Assembly (NCBI GenBank): GCA_022264855.1
Contig: JABYQU010000068.1
Coordinates: 1 to 64,000, forward strand
Length of the DNA stretch: 64,000 nt
Direction of reading: 5' to 3'
Origin: Lenzites betulinus
Taxonomy: Eukaryota > Basidiomycota > Agaricomycetes > Polyporales > Polyporaceae
Both the position numbers and the translations under genes were made by a program. This document shows positions 32,874-44,293 of this stretch, one piece after another. Position 1 is the first letter of the stretch; each line of letters starts with the position of its first letter. The notes below the pieces were generated by a model. The model had not been told where the DNA came from, ran no database searches, and was given only the letters and a program-made list of their open reading frames with translations.

Positions 32874-33632
32874 ATGTTCGCCAAGTCCGTCCTCTCTGTC
32901 TTCTACACCCTTGCGGCATGCGCCCTCCTAGCGAACGCTGCCGCCATCGAGGACCGCGCTGAGAAGCGACAAAGTACGTTCAAGCTTCCTTTCCCACTTT
33001 GCACATCCTAATACCATCTTCAGTTGGGAGCATCATCGACTCGCTCACGAGCGACGCGGCCTCTGTCTTCACCCAGGTTACTGCAGGAGGTTGGTGCACC
33101 CCCTTTTGCCATAGCAGACCCGTCTCATCTACTTTTCCAGCCGGCTCAGTGGTCGGCGACATCACCAGTCTCGCGAGCGGATTCACGCCCATCATCACCT
33201 GTGAGTCTTCTACCCCACCATGATTGTCGCGTAGAACCCGCGCTGATTGCGTCTCGCAGCCATTGGCGGACAGGCGGCGACCATCATCACCTCTGTGGGT
33301 GGTGAGGCCATCACGCTAGCTCCCAGCGGGTTCGGGGTCGCGACCTCGTTCGCGGGTGGTGTCTTTACCGAGGTCACTGGCGACGCAGCGTCCGTCTTCT
33401 CCCAGGCCACTTCTGCTGCGGCTTCTGAGGCATCTGTTGTGTAAGTCTTTAGTTAGTCGCCATACCAAAATTGCGTGCTCAATGGTATCACAGATCATCC
33501 GCCGGTAGCTCAGCCACCACCTCTCCCAACGCAGCTCTTGGCCTACACGCCTTTGCGCTCTCCACCCCTCTGCTCAGCGGTCTTGTAACTGTTTTCGCGA
33601 GCATGTTCCTGGGCGCCTGGGTCGCTCTCTGA
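32874..33632 (+). CDS. small secreted GPI-anchored protein, tandem copy 2
   Basis: Paralogue of the gene just upstream. The signal peptide MFAKSVLSVFYTLAACALLA differs from copy 1 by a few residues and is followed by the same EKRQ processing site. The mature chain is longer and repetitive: Ile/Val/Thr/Ser segments (SIIDSLTSDAASVFTQVTAG; GSVVGDITSLASGFTPIIT; GGQAATIITSVGGEAITLAP; GGVFTEVTGDAASVFSQAT). It contains no cysteine. The end matches copy 1 (SPNAALGLHAFALSTPLLSG, closing GAWVAL) and looks like a GPI signal. Four introns cut it into repeat-sized exons, so length differences between copies may reflect gain or loss of whole repeat exons. Function unknown; a surface or wall-associated role is inferred. 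Confidence 0.8.
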
Positions 33633-34086
33633 GCCATCGTGTGTATTTATTTGCTACATGGACAGCACTGTCTCCTTGCTACTGTAACCCCGCTAGTCTC
33701 GTACATAGGATATACCTGATCGCATCGTAATCCGATGTCGTCAACGCGCGATCCATTATACAGGATTATATCATACAAAATCCGCGCATCATCCTAGTCG
33801 CTTCGCATGCACAATCCAGTCAGCTACGGGTGTAGCAACCAATACTTCTCCTAGGTATGAACACTTCGACGAGCTCCCGTAGTGATCATCTTTACAAGGA
33901 GCTGCGCCGGGGATACTTGACTACCTTCAATCAAATCTCACGGGATGCTTGTGATATAAAAGTTGTTAAGGATAGACGCAGTTCTTTCGGCGATCATCGC
34001 ACGGCGAAGCAAGTCTTATGGCAAAGGCGTAGCTCTTCTGCTTAAATGGGACCCAAGAGAGCGTTTATTGCGAATAAATGGCTGGT
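33633..34086. other. intergenic region with the second 3'-flank repeat
   Basis: Contains the copy-2 3' flank (33706-33744) and the 3' side of the COX6A gene. No additional gene recognised; local ORFs are short and AT-richer. Confidence 0.45.
33706..33744 (+). repeat. 3'-flank repeat, copy 2
   Basis: Begins TAGGATATACCTGAT and continues CGTAATCCGATGTC, matching 32272-32310 with a few substitutions. Confidence 0.6.
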
Positions 34087-34757
34087 CTACTCATCCGCGC
34101 TCTGCTCCATATCCTTGTTGACCTATCGGACATGTTCAGCATATGTACATCAAGCCGTCGGGTTTCATAGAACATACCTTGGGGTTGAAGAAGAGCGTGT
34201 TGTTGCCCCAGGGGAAGGGGCCGCCAGCTAAACACCGCATTAGCCTCATTGATTCGACGAGTTAGCCGGAGGGCCTGGACTCACCACGGCGGTTGAGGTA
34301 CTCGTACGCCGGGGGCTCAGGGAGCTTGCCTCCGTTCGCCTCAAGGAGGTGCTCCTGGTGAGCCTCGTGCTCGGCCTCGACGTTGCGAACCCAGAGAGTG
34401 CAAACGGCGACTGCTCGCAGGTTAGGTTATAGATTTGTTGTGACGAATAAGGGGCTACTGACTAGCAGGGAGGCACACGAAGTAGCTGCATGGCCTCTGT
34501 CAACCGCCGTTCTGAACTATATTCCTCAAGAAGACATACCTGATCTTGCGCCAGAGCTCGGTGGTTTCTGCAGAACGCGGACACGGACGTCACATCCCAC
34601 CCTCAACGCGGTAGGGCAAAATAAACAACGCACCGGCAGCGTGGTGAACGGTCGCATCGAGCTCCTGACGGTAGTTGGACTTGCCAGCGGCCGCAGAGAA
34701 GTTGCGGACGCGGGGAGCTGCACGCAGTGCAGCGCGGCGGGCAGCGAGCATGGACAT
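34087..34757 (-). CDS. COX13: cytochrome c oxidase subunit 6A (Cox13)
   Basis: Nuclear-encoded subunit VIa of complex IV in the inner mitochondrial membrane. The N terminus MSMLAARRAALRAAPRVRNF is a classic mitochondrial presequence, followed by SAAAGKSNYRQELDATVHHA and ETTELWRKIR. The membrane region and conserved lumenal part follow: TLWVRNVEAEHEAHQEHLLE, then EPPAYEYLNRR and GPFPWGNNTLFFNPK, the family hallmark (PFPWGxxxxLF). The last exon VNKDMEQSADE ends at 34087. Four short introns, each with GT..AG ends. The product is about 135 residues, as expected. It shares a 255-bp divergent promoter with RPN2. Confidence 0.92.
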
Positions 34758-35012
34758 GGCGGCGGGGGTGGTGATGGATGGGATGAAAGCGGGACGGGCG
34801 AGTCGCGACCTGGCTTTTGGAGATGGGCGAGGTCTGGCAGGAGTCGGAACGGACGAGGCGCGGGCTGATTACGTAAATATAAGCACAGACGCTCGCAGGA
34901 ATGGGCGCTTGGTCGCGTGGGCGCCTGCGAGTGTCGCTGACGCGTCCCAAAAGCGAAGTATGCTCGACGCGTACGCCGTCTGGCGTCCTCACTCTCTGCT
35001 CTCTCCGCAACG
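34758..35012. promoter_or_regulatory. bidirectional promoter COX13 / RPN2
   Basis: Only 255 bp separate the two opposing start codons, so core promoters must overlap or abut. No TATA box is evident on either strand, consistent with housekeeping promoters. Confidence 0.5.
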
Positions 35013-38000
35013 ATGGTTGCCCTCGCTCAGTCCTCCGCCGCGGGCGTGCTCGCCCTCCTATTTGATCCCGAGCCGCTGCTCAAGCAGTACGCGCTCAAGT
35101 CTCTCAACTCGCTCGTCCCTCAGTTCTGGGCTGAGATCTCGGAGCACATTGCCCTAATGTATGCAATCATCCTCGGCCACTTGGGAATACCACTGACGCG
35201 TTTGTTACCTTCAGTGAATCTCTCTACGAGAGCGATGAGCTTCCCCAGGAAGCTCATGACCAGGCTGCGCTCCTCGCGAGCAAGGTCTACTATTACCTTG
35301 GCGAATACGACGAGGCTCTCTCCTTTGCCCTCGGCGCGGGAAGCGCGTTCGAGGCGGACAGTCGTTCTCCCGGCGCGGAGGAATATGTGGAAACCGTAGT
35401 GTGTGCGTACCCAAGACTGCTTGTACCTTTCAACCCAACTGACATTTACACTTGTGGCACAGCCAAAGCTATTGACCGCTACATCAAGAGCAGGGCGGCA
35501 GAACAGGCTGGAGAAGGCAAGATTGACTCCAGGCTACAGGGTATCATCGAAGGTATCTTCCGTAGATGTATCGAGGATGGCGAGTTCAGGCAGGTAAGAG
35601 ACTCGGACCAAGCTCCTACGGCACAGTAGGATTTCTAACCACACATATAGGCGATCGGTATTGCGCTAGAATCCAGACGCCTGGACGTCATCAAGCACAT
35701 ATACGAACAAACGCGCGATACCTCTCTCCTCTCGTACGCTATGGAAGCCGTCCTCGACACCGCATTCCCTCTCGCGTACCGGGACCAGGTCCTGAAATTC
35801 CTCTTCCCCTTGTTCCCCGCCCCAAATAGCGCTTCCAAATCGCCGCACGTATACTCCCTGACGCGCATCCTCGTTACCCTCAACTCTCCCGACATGACCA
35901 TCACATTCCTCAACTCCCTAGTTCCCAGCCAGAAGCTTCTCGCCTACCAATTCGCGTTCGACTTGGTTGAGGGTGGAGGCCAGGACTTCCTTGAGGCAAT
36001 CAGGAAGGATCTTCCTGAGGGCAATGAGGTCGGTTGACTTCCGCATTACCGCTAAAGTTACAAGTTGGCTGATTTTGCGCGTAGGAATCGAAGCCCGTAT
36101 ACGACCAACTGCGCAAGATTCTTCTCGGACAGGAATCAATCAAACTGTACCTTGAGTTCCTCAAGCGGAACAACAAGGTCGACATGTTGATCCTGAAGAA
36201 CACCAAGGTATGTCCGGCTCGTTACTTGTATGGTCAAGAATAGTTTACAGATACAAATGTGGTTTAGGACGCTCTCGAGGCCCGGTCATCAATCTACCAT
36301 ACCGCGCTCACGCTGCAGAACGCGTTCATGCATGCCGGCACGACATCCGACGTCTTCCTGCGCGACAACTTGGAGTGGCTTGCACTCGCAAACAACTGGT
36401 CCAAATTCTCCGCAGCTGCCGCCATTGGTGTCATTCACAAGGGCCACTTCCAAGAGAGCATGAACATCCTCGGCCCTTACCTACCCGCACACGGCAGCGG
36501 TAGCAGTTCGGGCAGTACAGCATACTCGGAGGGCGGTGCTTTGTACGCGCTTGGTCTCGTGAACGCCGGGTGTGGTAGTGGTCAGGAAGTCGAGAACTAC
36601 CTGCGCAATCTCCTCAAGGGCGCCACTAGCGAGGTCGTCCAGCATGGTGCTGCGCTTGGCCTCGGTGTTGCGGGCATGGGTGGCAAGAGCGCTGAGGCGT
36701 ACGATGACCTCAAGCAAACACTCTTCACGGATTCGGCCGTGGCTGGTGAGGCAGCTGGGTACGCCATGGGCCTCATCATGTTGGGAACTGCGGACGCAAC
36801 CAGTGCGGAGGAGATGTTGACCTACGCGAGGGAGACCCAGCACGAGAAGATCATCCGTGGTCTGGCTGTCGGGCTGGCGTTGATCTTCTACGGACGGCAG
36901 GAGGAGGCAGACGAGATGGTCAAGTTGCTCATGGCAGAAAAGGTACGTATCTTATTGATTACTTATTGTCTGTGGACTGACAAATCTGCTAGGACCCCAT
37001 TCTGCGCTATGGTGGTGTGTACACCCTTGCCCTGGCGTATGCTGGAACCGCGAACAATGCTGCTATCCGGCAACTGCTACACGTCGCTGTCTCAGACACC
37101 TCTGACGACGTCCGTCGTGCCGCTGTGACGAGTCTCGCGTTCCTGCTCTTCAAGAACCCTGCACAAGTACCAAGGATCGTGCAGCTTTTGTCTGAAAGCT
37201 ACAACCCCCACGTGCGGTGCGGTGCGACGCTCGCCTTGGGTATTGCTTGTGCTGGTACTGGTCTCCAGGTAAGTCCGGCGCGACTGACACGAGGTGTTTG
37301 ATCTGACCACGGTTACAGGATGCTGTTGACATTCTTGAGCCAATGACCCGCGACAGCGTCGACTTCGTCCGTCAAGGCGCTCTCATCTCCCTGGGAATGA
37401 TCCTCGTCGAGCAATCCGAGGCATCTTCGCCTTCTCTGGCACCCACGCGTGCGCTCTACGCCAAGATCGTCTCTGACAAGCATGACGACCCCATGGCGCG
37501 TTTCGGTGCTGCTCTCGGCCAGGGTCTCATTGATGCTGGCGGCCGCAATGTTACCATTAGCCTGCAGAGTCGGGCGGGTAGCCGCAACACCAGTGCTATC
37601 GTCGGTATGGTCTTGTTCTGCCAGTTCTGGTATTGGTACCCCCTCGCCCACTGCGCTTGCTTGGCCTTCGAACCCACTGGTATTATTGGTCTTGACGAGA
37701 ACCTCAAAGTAAGTTACTTTCATCAATCCCCCGAGAGCCGTCGTACTGACCATAACTTGATAGGCGCCGACGTTCGAGTTCCACTCCAACGCGAAGCCCA
37801 GCTTGTTCGCATACCCTTCGCCAACAAAACCGCCGAAGAAGGAGGCTGTCGCCAAGGTTGCCACTGCCGTTCTTTCGACCACTGCCAAGCAGAAGGCTCG
37901 CGAAAAGCGGAAGGCTGCGGCAGAAGGCGAGACGGTTGCTTCTGTAAGTAATAGTTTATTCGTCATAACAGTCCATGCTCAAGCAGGAATACAGGATGAG

Positions 38001-38578
38001 AAGAAGGATGGTGACGTCGAGATGAAGGGCGAGTCCTCACCGCGCAACGAGGACGTCTCACCCATCTCCGGCTCCCTCTCCAACCTCGCCGAGGGCACGA
38101 GCTCGCCCAAGCCACGGAAATCGGAGCCGTCCTCTGAAAAGCTGAAGAACTTCTCGAGGGTCGTCTCAGCGCAGCTGGCGTACGTCTCTTTCCCAAGTGA
38201 CAGCCGGTACCAGCCCGTGCGCGTCGTCTCCACCCGCCCGCCCCCCACCGCCTCTAAGCCCGCCAAGTCGCCCTCAGCAGCGGCACTCACGGCTGAGCGT
38301 TACGCCGGCGGTGGCGGAATCCTCATCATGGCCGACACCCGCCCTGGAGAGGAGGTCGAGTACATCGAGTTCGAGACGCAGGCACCACCTGCAGCAGCAG
38401 GTGTTGCGCCCGCCGCGCAAGGCCCGCCTCCGTCGGCGCCAGGCCGCCACATCGCCCTTGACGAGAGCGCGCCCGAGGCTGACCCTCCAGAGTCGTTCGA
38501 GGTAAGTTCAACGCTCGTTACGTTCAGGCGCGCCGTGCTGAACAAACTCTACAGTACCCCTTCGATCATGATACGTAG
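35013..38578 (+). CDS. RPN2: 26S proteasome regulatory subunit Rpn2 (PSMD1)
   Basis: Largest non-ATPase base subunit of the 19S particle, scaffolding Rpn13 and the ATPase ring. Starts [20 protein letters not shown] and runs about 980 residues through roughly ten introns. An all-helical N-terminal region (LEEY-type repeats such as [20 protein letters not shown]) leads to the toroid of PC repeats: [108 protein letters not shown] and [16 protein letters not shown] Lys/Glu-rich segment ([15 protein letters not shown]) and the conserved end ([20 protein letters not shown]) follow. It stops at YPFDHDT, after an Ala/Pro-rich linker. No odd features. Confidence 0.95.
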
Positions 38579-38883
38579 ACGGGAATGTCGTGTAATTCGT
38601 AGTTTGGACCTATTCAATTCGCTTTGCAACTCTCTTTCAGATCTGAACCTAGAAAGGTGCTGACTGTAGGGGATACATCGCGCCTCTCACGTAGTCTGGT
38701 CCCATGGGGAGGTACGTATCTCATCATCTGGCCTTCCGCTGACGCACTCCGAGGAGGACGGCTCGCCGGCCCGAACCTTGAAATAGACAAGACATCAGGT
38801 ATATATCTCCAAGCCCCTCCAGGCACGTCTTGAAGCAGGTTGGGCGTGTCCTCGAACCCTCGCGCATCAGATCCTTTAGCAAG
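38579..38883. other. intergenic promoter region
   Basis: About 305 bp separating RPN2 from the dehydrogenase gene on the same strand. No gene or strong element seen. Confidence 0.4.
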
Positions 38884-39958
38884 ATGTCTGCCCTCGTCAA
38901 GGTTGCCATTCTCGACGACTACCAGAATGTGGCGTTCAAGTTCGCGGACTGGTCTAGCATCCAAAGCCGTCTTGCTATCGATACTTTCCCCGACACCACA
39001 GCCGATGAAGACGTGTTAGTCAAGAGGCTGGAGCCGTACACCATCATATGCGCGATGAGGGAGCGCACGAAGTTCCGGGCGTCGTTGTTGGACCGTCTCC
39101 CTAACTTGCGTTTGATCGCCACTACGGGACCGGTGAACCGAGGCATCGACATTGCACATGCGAAGTCCAAGGGCATCGTCGTGTCCGGCACAGGCGGGAA
39201 GGGCAACTCGACCCTGGAGCACATTTGGGCGCTCTTACTCGCGACTGTGCGGCACATCGTCGTGGAGGACGCGCGCACGAAGGCTAGTGCAGTGCCCTGG
39301 CAAAGCACTATCCCGATGGGTCTCGCTGGGAAGACCTTGGGCCTTGTGGGCGTGGGCAGGCTCGGCGCAGAGACTGGACGCGTGAGTGCATACATGTGCG
39401 ACGGTCGCCGAGCATACACCTGACGCCTTGCGCAGATCGCGAAAGCCTTCGGTATGGAGGTGATCGGGTGGTCCCCGAATCTTACGCCCGAGCGCGCGGA
39501 GAAGGCGGGGGTCACATACATCTCTACCAAAGAGGAGCTGCTGCGACGGAGCGACATAGTCTCCATCCACATGGTGCTGTCGGAGCGCACCGAGGGCATG
39601 ATCGCCTCTGCCGACTGGACAGCCATGAAGCCAACCGCCTTCTTCATTAATACGTCCCGGGGGCCGCTCGTTAATGAGGCCGATATGGTGGAAGCCCTGA
39701 AGCAGAAGCGCATCGCGGGAGCGGGGCTAGATGTGTTCGATGAGGAGCCCTTGCCGCTGGATCATCCCCTCAGAAAGCTCGGGAACGTCACCTTAAGCCC
39801 GCATATGGGCTATGTAAGCGATGATAATTACAAGGTATGCATGAAACACATTGTCTGAAGGGCTGCTATCTGATGAAGATCAGGCGTTTTGGGAACACAC
39901 GGTCGAGAACATTGCAGCCTTCTTGGATGGACACCCGTCGCGCGTTATACCGGAGTGA
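38884..39958 (+). CDS. D-isomer-specific 2-hydroxyacid dehydrogenase
   Basis: NAD(P)-dependent oxidoreductase of the formate/glycerate dehydrogenase superfamily; substrate not deducible. Starts MSALVKVAILDDYQNVAFKF. The catalytic domain contains LRLIATTGPVNRGIDIAHAK and GNSTLEHIWALLLATVRH. The Rossmann domain has GKTLGLVGVGRLGAETGR (GxGxxG-like), split by an intron at about 39380-39434. Further signatures are MKPTAFFINTSRGPLVNEAD with the catalytic Arg, GLDVFDEEPLPLDHPL with the catalytic Glu, and VTLSPHMGYVSDDNY with the catalytic His. The last exon after an intron at about 39835-39882 gives AFWEHTVENIAAFLDGHPSR. Length (about 325 residues) is normal. Presumably cytosolic since no targeting sequence is apparent. 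Confidence 0.9.
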
Positions 39959-40086
39959 TTGCGGTAGTAGCGCGTTAATATGCCAAACTTGATCTATTGT
40001 TGATATCACAAAAATTGCTGCCCTTCTCCATCCAATCTTACCTTGTAAGGACATGCGGTGCTTATACAACAGTTTGAAAAGTACAT

Positions 40087-40131
40087 GCGAAAGCGTTGAA
40101 AGAAACTTTCGGGAGCTTTCAGGAGCTTTCG
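40087..40131 (+). promoter_or_regulatory. repeated GAA/TTC boxes, heat-shock-element-like
   Basis: A cluster of GAAAG and CTTTC units, including the 8-bp inverted pair GCGAAAGC (40087) and GCTTTCGC (40124), and GAGCTTTC repeats 10 bp apart. It lies about 125-170 bp upstream of the importin alpha start. Arrays of nGAAn/nTTCn resemble HSF binding sites; this is inference from pattern. Confidence 0.35.
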
Positions 40132-40255
40132 CTGCCTGTCAAGACGCGTGACTGTGACCAAGCCACGCGCCGTCACAATCTTTGTGCGGTGCTGAAGGAG
40201 GCTCTTTGCGCGTCCGAGTCCGCTTAGCACATCTTTCTCTTCTACACTCATCATC

Positions 40256-42129
40256 ATGGAGAACCGTGTGGCACAACGCAAGAACGGTGAGCACTTCTAC
40301 CCACCCGACGCGTGCTGGTATAGGCGTCCCCTCCGAATCGCGCTGACCATAATCAATCAGAGTACAAGAGCAAGGGCGGCTTGAAGCAGGATGAGCTGAG
40401 GCGCCGTCGCGAAGAGCAGCAGGTTGAGATCCGTAGGCAAAAACGCGAGGAAAACATCTCCAAGAGACGGGCCTTCCTCCCCAGTACCGGTCCCGAGTCC
40501 GACGATGAGAGCGGTGTGGGCAGCTGGGAGTCTCCGGTACGTCTTATCACGCGTCGGGCCATCGTACATGGTATACTTATAGTAGATACTAGCTCGCGGA
40601 GGATATGATTGCAGGCGTGTTCTCCGATGACGCCGATCGTCAGCTAGACGCAACGACCAAGTTCCGCAAGCTGCTCTCTAAAGAAAAGAACCCGCCGATT
40701 GAGCGCGTCATTGAATGCGGAGTGGTGCCCCGCTTTGTCGAGTTCCTTCGGGGAGACAATGCCATGCTTCAGGTATGTATGCCCGTCTTGTGCGGAAGTC
40801 GTCGCGTATTGACCCCACCCTTAGTTCGAGGCTGCTTGGGCTTTGACCAACATCGCTTCCGGCACTGCTGAGCATACGCAGGTTGTCATCAATGCACAGG
40901 CCGTCCCCGAGTTCATCAAGCTCCTGTCTTCCCCGGTTCCTGATGTGCGAGAGCAGGCGGTATGGGCATTGGGCAACATCGCGGGTGACAGCCCCCAGTG
41001 CCGCGACTACGTCCTCCAGCAGGGTGCCTTGAGGCCACTGCTGAACCTGCTGAGTGAGAACAACAAGCTCAGTATGCTCCGCAACGCCACTTGGACTCTC
41101 AGCAACTTTTGCCGAGGCAAGTCGCCTCAGCCCGATTGGGATCTGGTATGTCGCCCTATTGCACTATCAGCGCTACCCCCCTTCTCACAAGTTCGCTTAG
41201 ATCTCGCCAGCACTGCCTGTGTTGACAAAGCTGATCTACTCCTTGGATGACGAGATTCTCATTGATGCCTGCTGGGCAATCTCATACCTGTCGGACGGCT
41301 CGAATGACAAGATCCAGGCTGTCATTGAATCTGGTGTCTGCAGGCGTCTCGTCGACCTCCTCATGCACCCCTCGACATCCGTCCAGACCCCTGCGCTCCG
41401 GTCGGTTGGTAACATTGTTACCGGTGACGACCTGCAGACCCAGGTCGTCGTCACCTCCGGTGCTCTCCCTGCCCTCCTCTCCCTTTTGTCTTCGCCCAAG
41501 GACGGCATCCGGAAGGAGGCCTGCTGGACTATCTCCAACGTTACCGCCGGCTCGCCCCAGCAGATCCAGTCCGTCATCGATGCCAACATCATCCCTCCTC
41601 TCATCAACATCCTCTCGAACGCGGACTTCAAGACGAAGAAGGAGGCTTGCTGGGCAATCTCGAACGCTACCTCCGGTGGTCTTCAGGAGCCCTCGCAAAT
41701 TCGCTACCTCGTTTCCCAGGGCTGCATCAAGCCCCTGTGCGACCTCCTGACGATGATGGACAACAAGATCATCCAGGTTGCGCTCGACGGTCTGGACAAC
41801 ATCCTGAAGGTTGGCGAGATGGACAAGCAGGCTCAGGGACCTGGTGCTGTCAACCAATATGCCTCCTTCGTCGAGGAGGCCGGAGGCATGGTCACCATCC
41901 ACAACCTCCAGCAGCACGACAACCTCGAGATCTACAAGAAGGCCTTCAACATCATGGACAAGTACTTCCCCGACGACGAGGATGCAGAGCCCCCAGTCGA
42001 TGCGACAGGAACCTTCCAGGCAAGTGACATTCTACTCCTAGCGTCAGAGATGATAGCGCTAACATATGCTTTCAGTTCAACACGGACGGTGGCGCTCCCC
42101 CTCCTGGTGGTTTCAGCTTTGGGCAGTAA
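40256..42129 (+). CDS. SRP1: importin subunit alpha (karyopherin alpha)
   Basis: Adaptor that binds classical nuclear localisation signals and imports cargo with importin beta. The IBB domain comprises [30 protein letters not shown] and the basic stretch [17 protein letters not shown]. Ten armadillo repeats follow, with recognisable W/N ladder residues: [100 protein letters not shown] and [20 protein letters not shown]. The C terminus contains the CAS-binding region and ends [15 protein letters not shown]. About six introns, mostly in the 5' half. Length (about 530 residues) is standard. An HSE-like cluster lies upstream. Confidence 0.95.
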
Positions 42130-42639
42130 AGGGTGTTATAGTTGTGTAGCTACAGTCCCTCGTTTCTTCATCTCCATCATCCCCACCATCGTGTAGTCTT
42201 GCCACTCCATACAGAATATCAATCTCCTCTCTTCCTCCACATCCGACCCCTGCTGCTCCTTTGCCGGCTTGGCTGGTTTCTCCATGCATTGTGTTATATC
42301 CCTAGGAACGATTATGTGTATACTCGCTAGGCTAGACACCGTGTATGTCGGTCTTTCCAATCACCATGATCTGGATAGTAGTTATGAATCATCGACTCGA
42401 TCGGAGAGGGCGTAAGTCATCTGCATGTGTACTCTTTGCGAAGCGCGCGGGGCAACGTACAATTTGACACATCAGAACTTGCTGCAGCATTGAGCTTGTA
42501 TCAGACAGACGTACACTTGACGCATATCAGCGATCAAGTCATGTATGCATGTTGATGCGCGCTAATGACGACGACGGTGCACTGTCGAAATAGGAAGGCG
42601 TACGGATGGGTGTAGTGGTTCACCACAAACCAACACGAC
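42130..42639. other. intergenic region, no gene seen
   Basis: About 510 bp, comparatively AT-rich, holding the importin alpha 3' UTR and the LSM5 promoter. Confidence 0.4.
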
Positions 42640-43127
42640 ATGGCATCCCAAATTCTTCCTCTCGGTACGGATTCTCTCAATTGAAGTTACGTTTCGTTTC
42701 TAACAAGGATTGTGCAGAGCTCATTGACAGGTGTATTGGCTCCCGCATCTGGGTCATCATGAAAAGCGAGCGGGAGTTCACCGGTACCCTGCTCGGGTTC
42801 GATGATTTCGTCAGTAAGTCATGACGTTACGCGTTTTTTGTGCAGGGACGGCTAGCTGACAGATATCTTGACACATAGACATGGTACTCGAGGATGTGAT
42901 CGAGTAGTAAGTCAGCTATCGCTGGACTCATAGTGTCGCATCTGACGCGCTGCACCAGTGAGACCACACCACAAGGTCGTAAGAAGACGAAGCTCAACCA
43001 AACACTCATCAATGGAAACAACATCTGCATGGTATGCACGACCTGCATAAATGCAGCTTCGTCAAGTGCTAATGACCATCATGATGTATAGTTGATTCCA
43101 GGTAGTTCGGGACCCGAGGATGTCTAG
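42640..43127 (+). CDS. LSM5: U6 snRNA-associated Sm-like protein LSm5
   Basis: Subunit of the Lsm1-7 (mRNA decay, cytosol) and Lsm2-8 (U6 snRNA, nucleus) rings. Assembled from small exons: MASQILPL, then [20 protein letters not shown] (Sm1 motif, beta strands 1-3 with [13 protein letters not shown]), [31 protein letters not shown] (Sm2 motif, INGNNI), and [11 protein letters not shown]. Four introns, including two that frame a 28-nt exon (ACATGG..GAGTA). The product is about 85-90 residues, normal for LSm5. The start ATG at 42640 follows a short leader; ATGs further upstream are out of frame. Confidence 0.93.
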
Positions 43128-43685
43128 TCCAATCACACAGCATATCACGACTTCCTCTACGCGGACTCGCCGATCTTCATCCGTGTATACATTGCATTTT
43201 CAAAAACATTGCCGCATTAACGTCAAACTCGTCGTCAATCTATGCTGCGGTAGCTGCCGCTTTCCTGGGATAGCCTGTCTTAGGTTCTCAATAACCAGGG
43301 CACTGAACGCGAAAATCCACGCGCATAATCGAGCAGTACTGTGCGAAGACCCCATTTTGCGAGGGGGAAGCGATGTCATCATGTAAAGAGGAATCGAAAC
43401 TCAAGCACCCCCCTCAGCTATAAGAGTTTCCGATGGCAAAGCACCACCGTTTCTCAACGTTCCACGGAAGTCAGGCTTAGAGAATTGCAGCAACTAATAT
43501 AGTACTTGCCGAACACGCTTTCTCTCTCGCTGGCCATCCATTAGCTATACTACAACATATGCTGGAGGAAGTAGATCGCCACAGGCGCCAATATCTTGTA
43601 ATTTCGTCAGCGCTCTGAGTGGAAGTTGCACTCAGCCACCACCCCGTCACCCGCACCGTCCTTTCCTTCTTACCATCCGTTCACC
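43128..43685. other. intergenic region, no gene seen
   Basis: About 560 bp of AT-moderate DNA. One open frame (43120-43386) has no splice support or family motif. The promoter of the bS16m gene must lie in the 3' part. Confidence 0.4.
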
Positions 43686-44109
43686 ATGGCCGTTAGACTA
43701 CGGATGGCCGTCCACGGCGTACGCAACAACCGTATCTTCCATCTCGTCGCCGTGAACCAACGGCAAAGGCGAAACGCGAAGCCCATCGAGCTGCTGGGTG
43801 TCTACAACCCGCGTCTCGCTCCCGGCGAGTCGACGAAAACCATCGAATGGAGCGTGCAGCGTATCAAGTACTGGCTGAAGGTCGGCGCGACGCCCACCGA
43901 GTCCGTGACGAGGTTGCTGCGAATGGTGCGTGGTCTGTACGTCTCCAGCCGTGTGCCTCCCAAACTTACGTGGTATGTATGTGTAGGGCGGCGTCCTCAC
44001 TCCCGAGCACACTATCGCGCCCGAGACTCCGAAGGAGGCACCTTCACCACCCGTCGTCGACCTAGCACCGGGGGACGCCACGCCAGCTCCTCAGCATATT
44101 GTATCATGA
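43686..44109 (+). CDS. MRPS16: mitochondrial ribosomal protein bS16m
   Basis: Small-subunit mitoribosomal protein of the S16 family. The family core is clear: VRLRMAVHGVRNNRIFHLVA, RRNAKPIELLGVYNPRLAPG, then IEWSVQRIKYWLKVGATPTE and SVTRLLRM. One intron (about 43924-43987) precedes the last exon GGVLTPEHTIAPETPKEAPS, which ends PAPQHIVS. The C-terminal Pro/Ala-rich tail is a common fungal extension. About 120 residues. No separate presequence is seen; bacterial-type S16 proteins often carry their import signal in the N-terminal basic strand. Confidence 0.92.
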
Positions 44110-44293
44110 CACCTGGGTCCTACACGTATTTGCTACAAGCACTTAATCATCCCCCGCGACGATGTTATATACCGAGGGTCCTCTCATCAACGCCAGCTCT
44201 CCATGCATCACCAGTTAATTCGAGGACCGGTCAGCGTCAGGTGCGCCCTCCCAGGAGCCACGACTGCCCACAGGTAGCAGGGAAATGAAGGGC

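Noticed and set aside
31613..33632. Hydrophobin gene pair
   Set aside because: The small secreted peptides lack the eight-cysteine pattern of hydrophobins. The GPI tail and dibasic site point to a different class.
41282..41917. Antisense ORF within importin alpha
   Set aside because: Mirror of the armadillo-repeat coding sequence; the sense frame is an unmistakable importin alpha.
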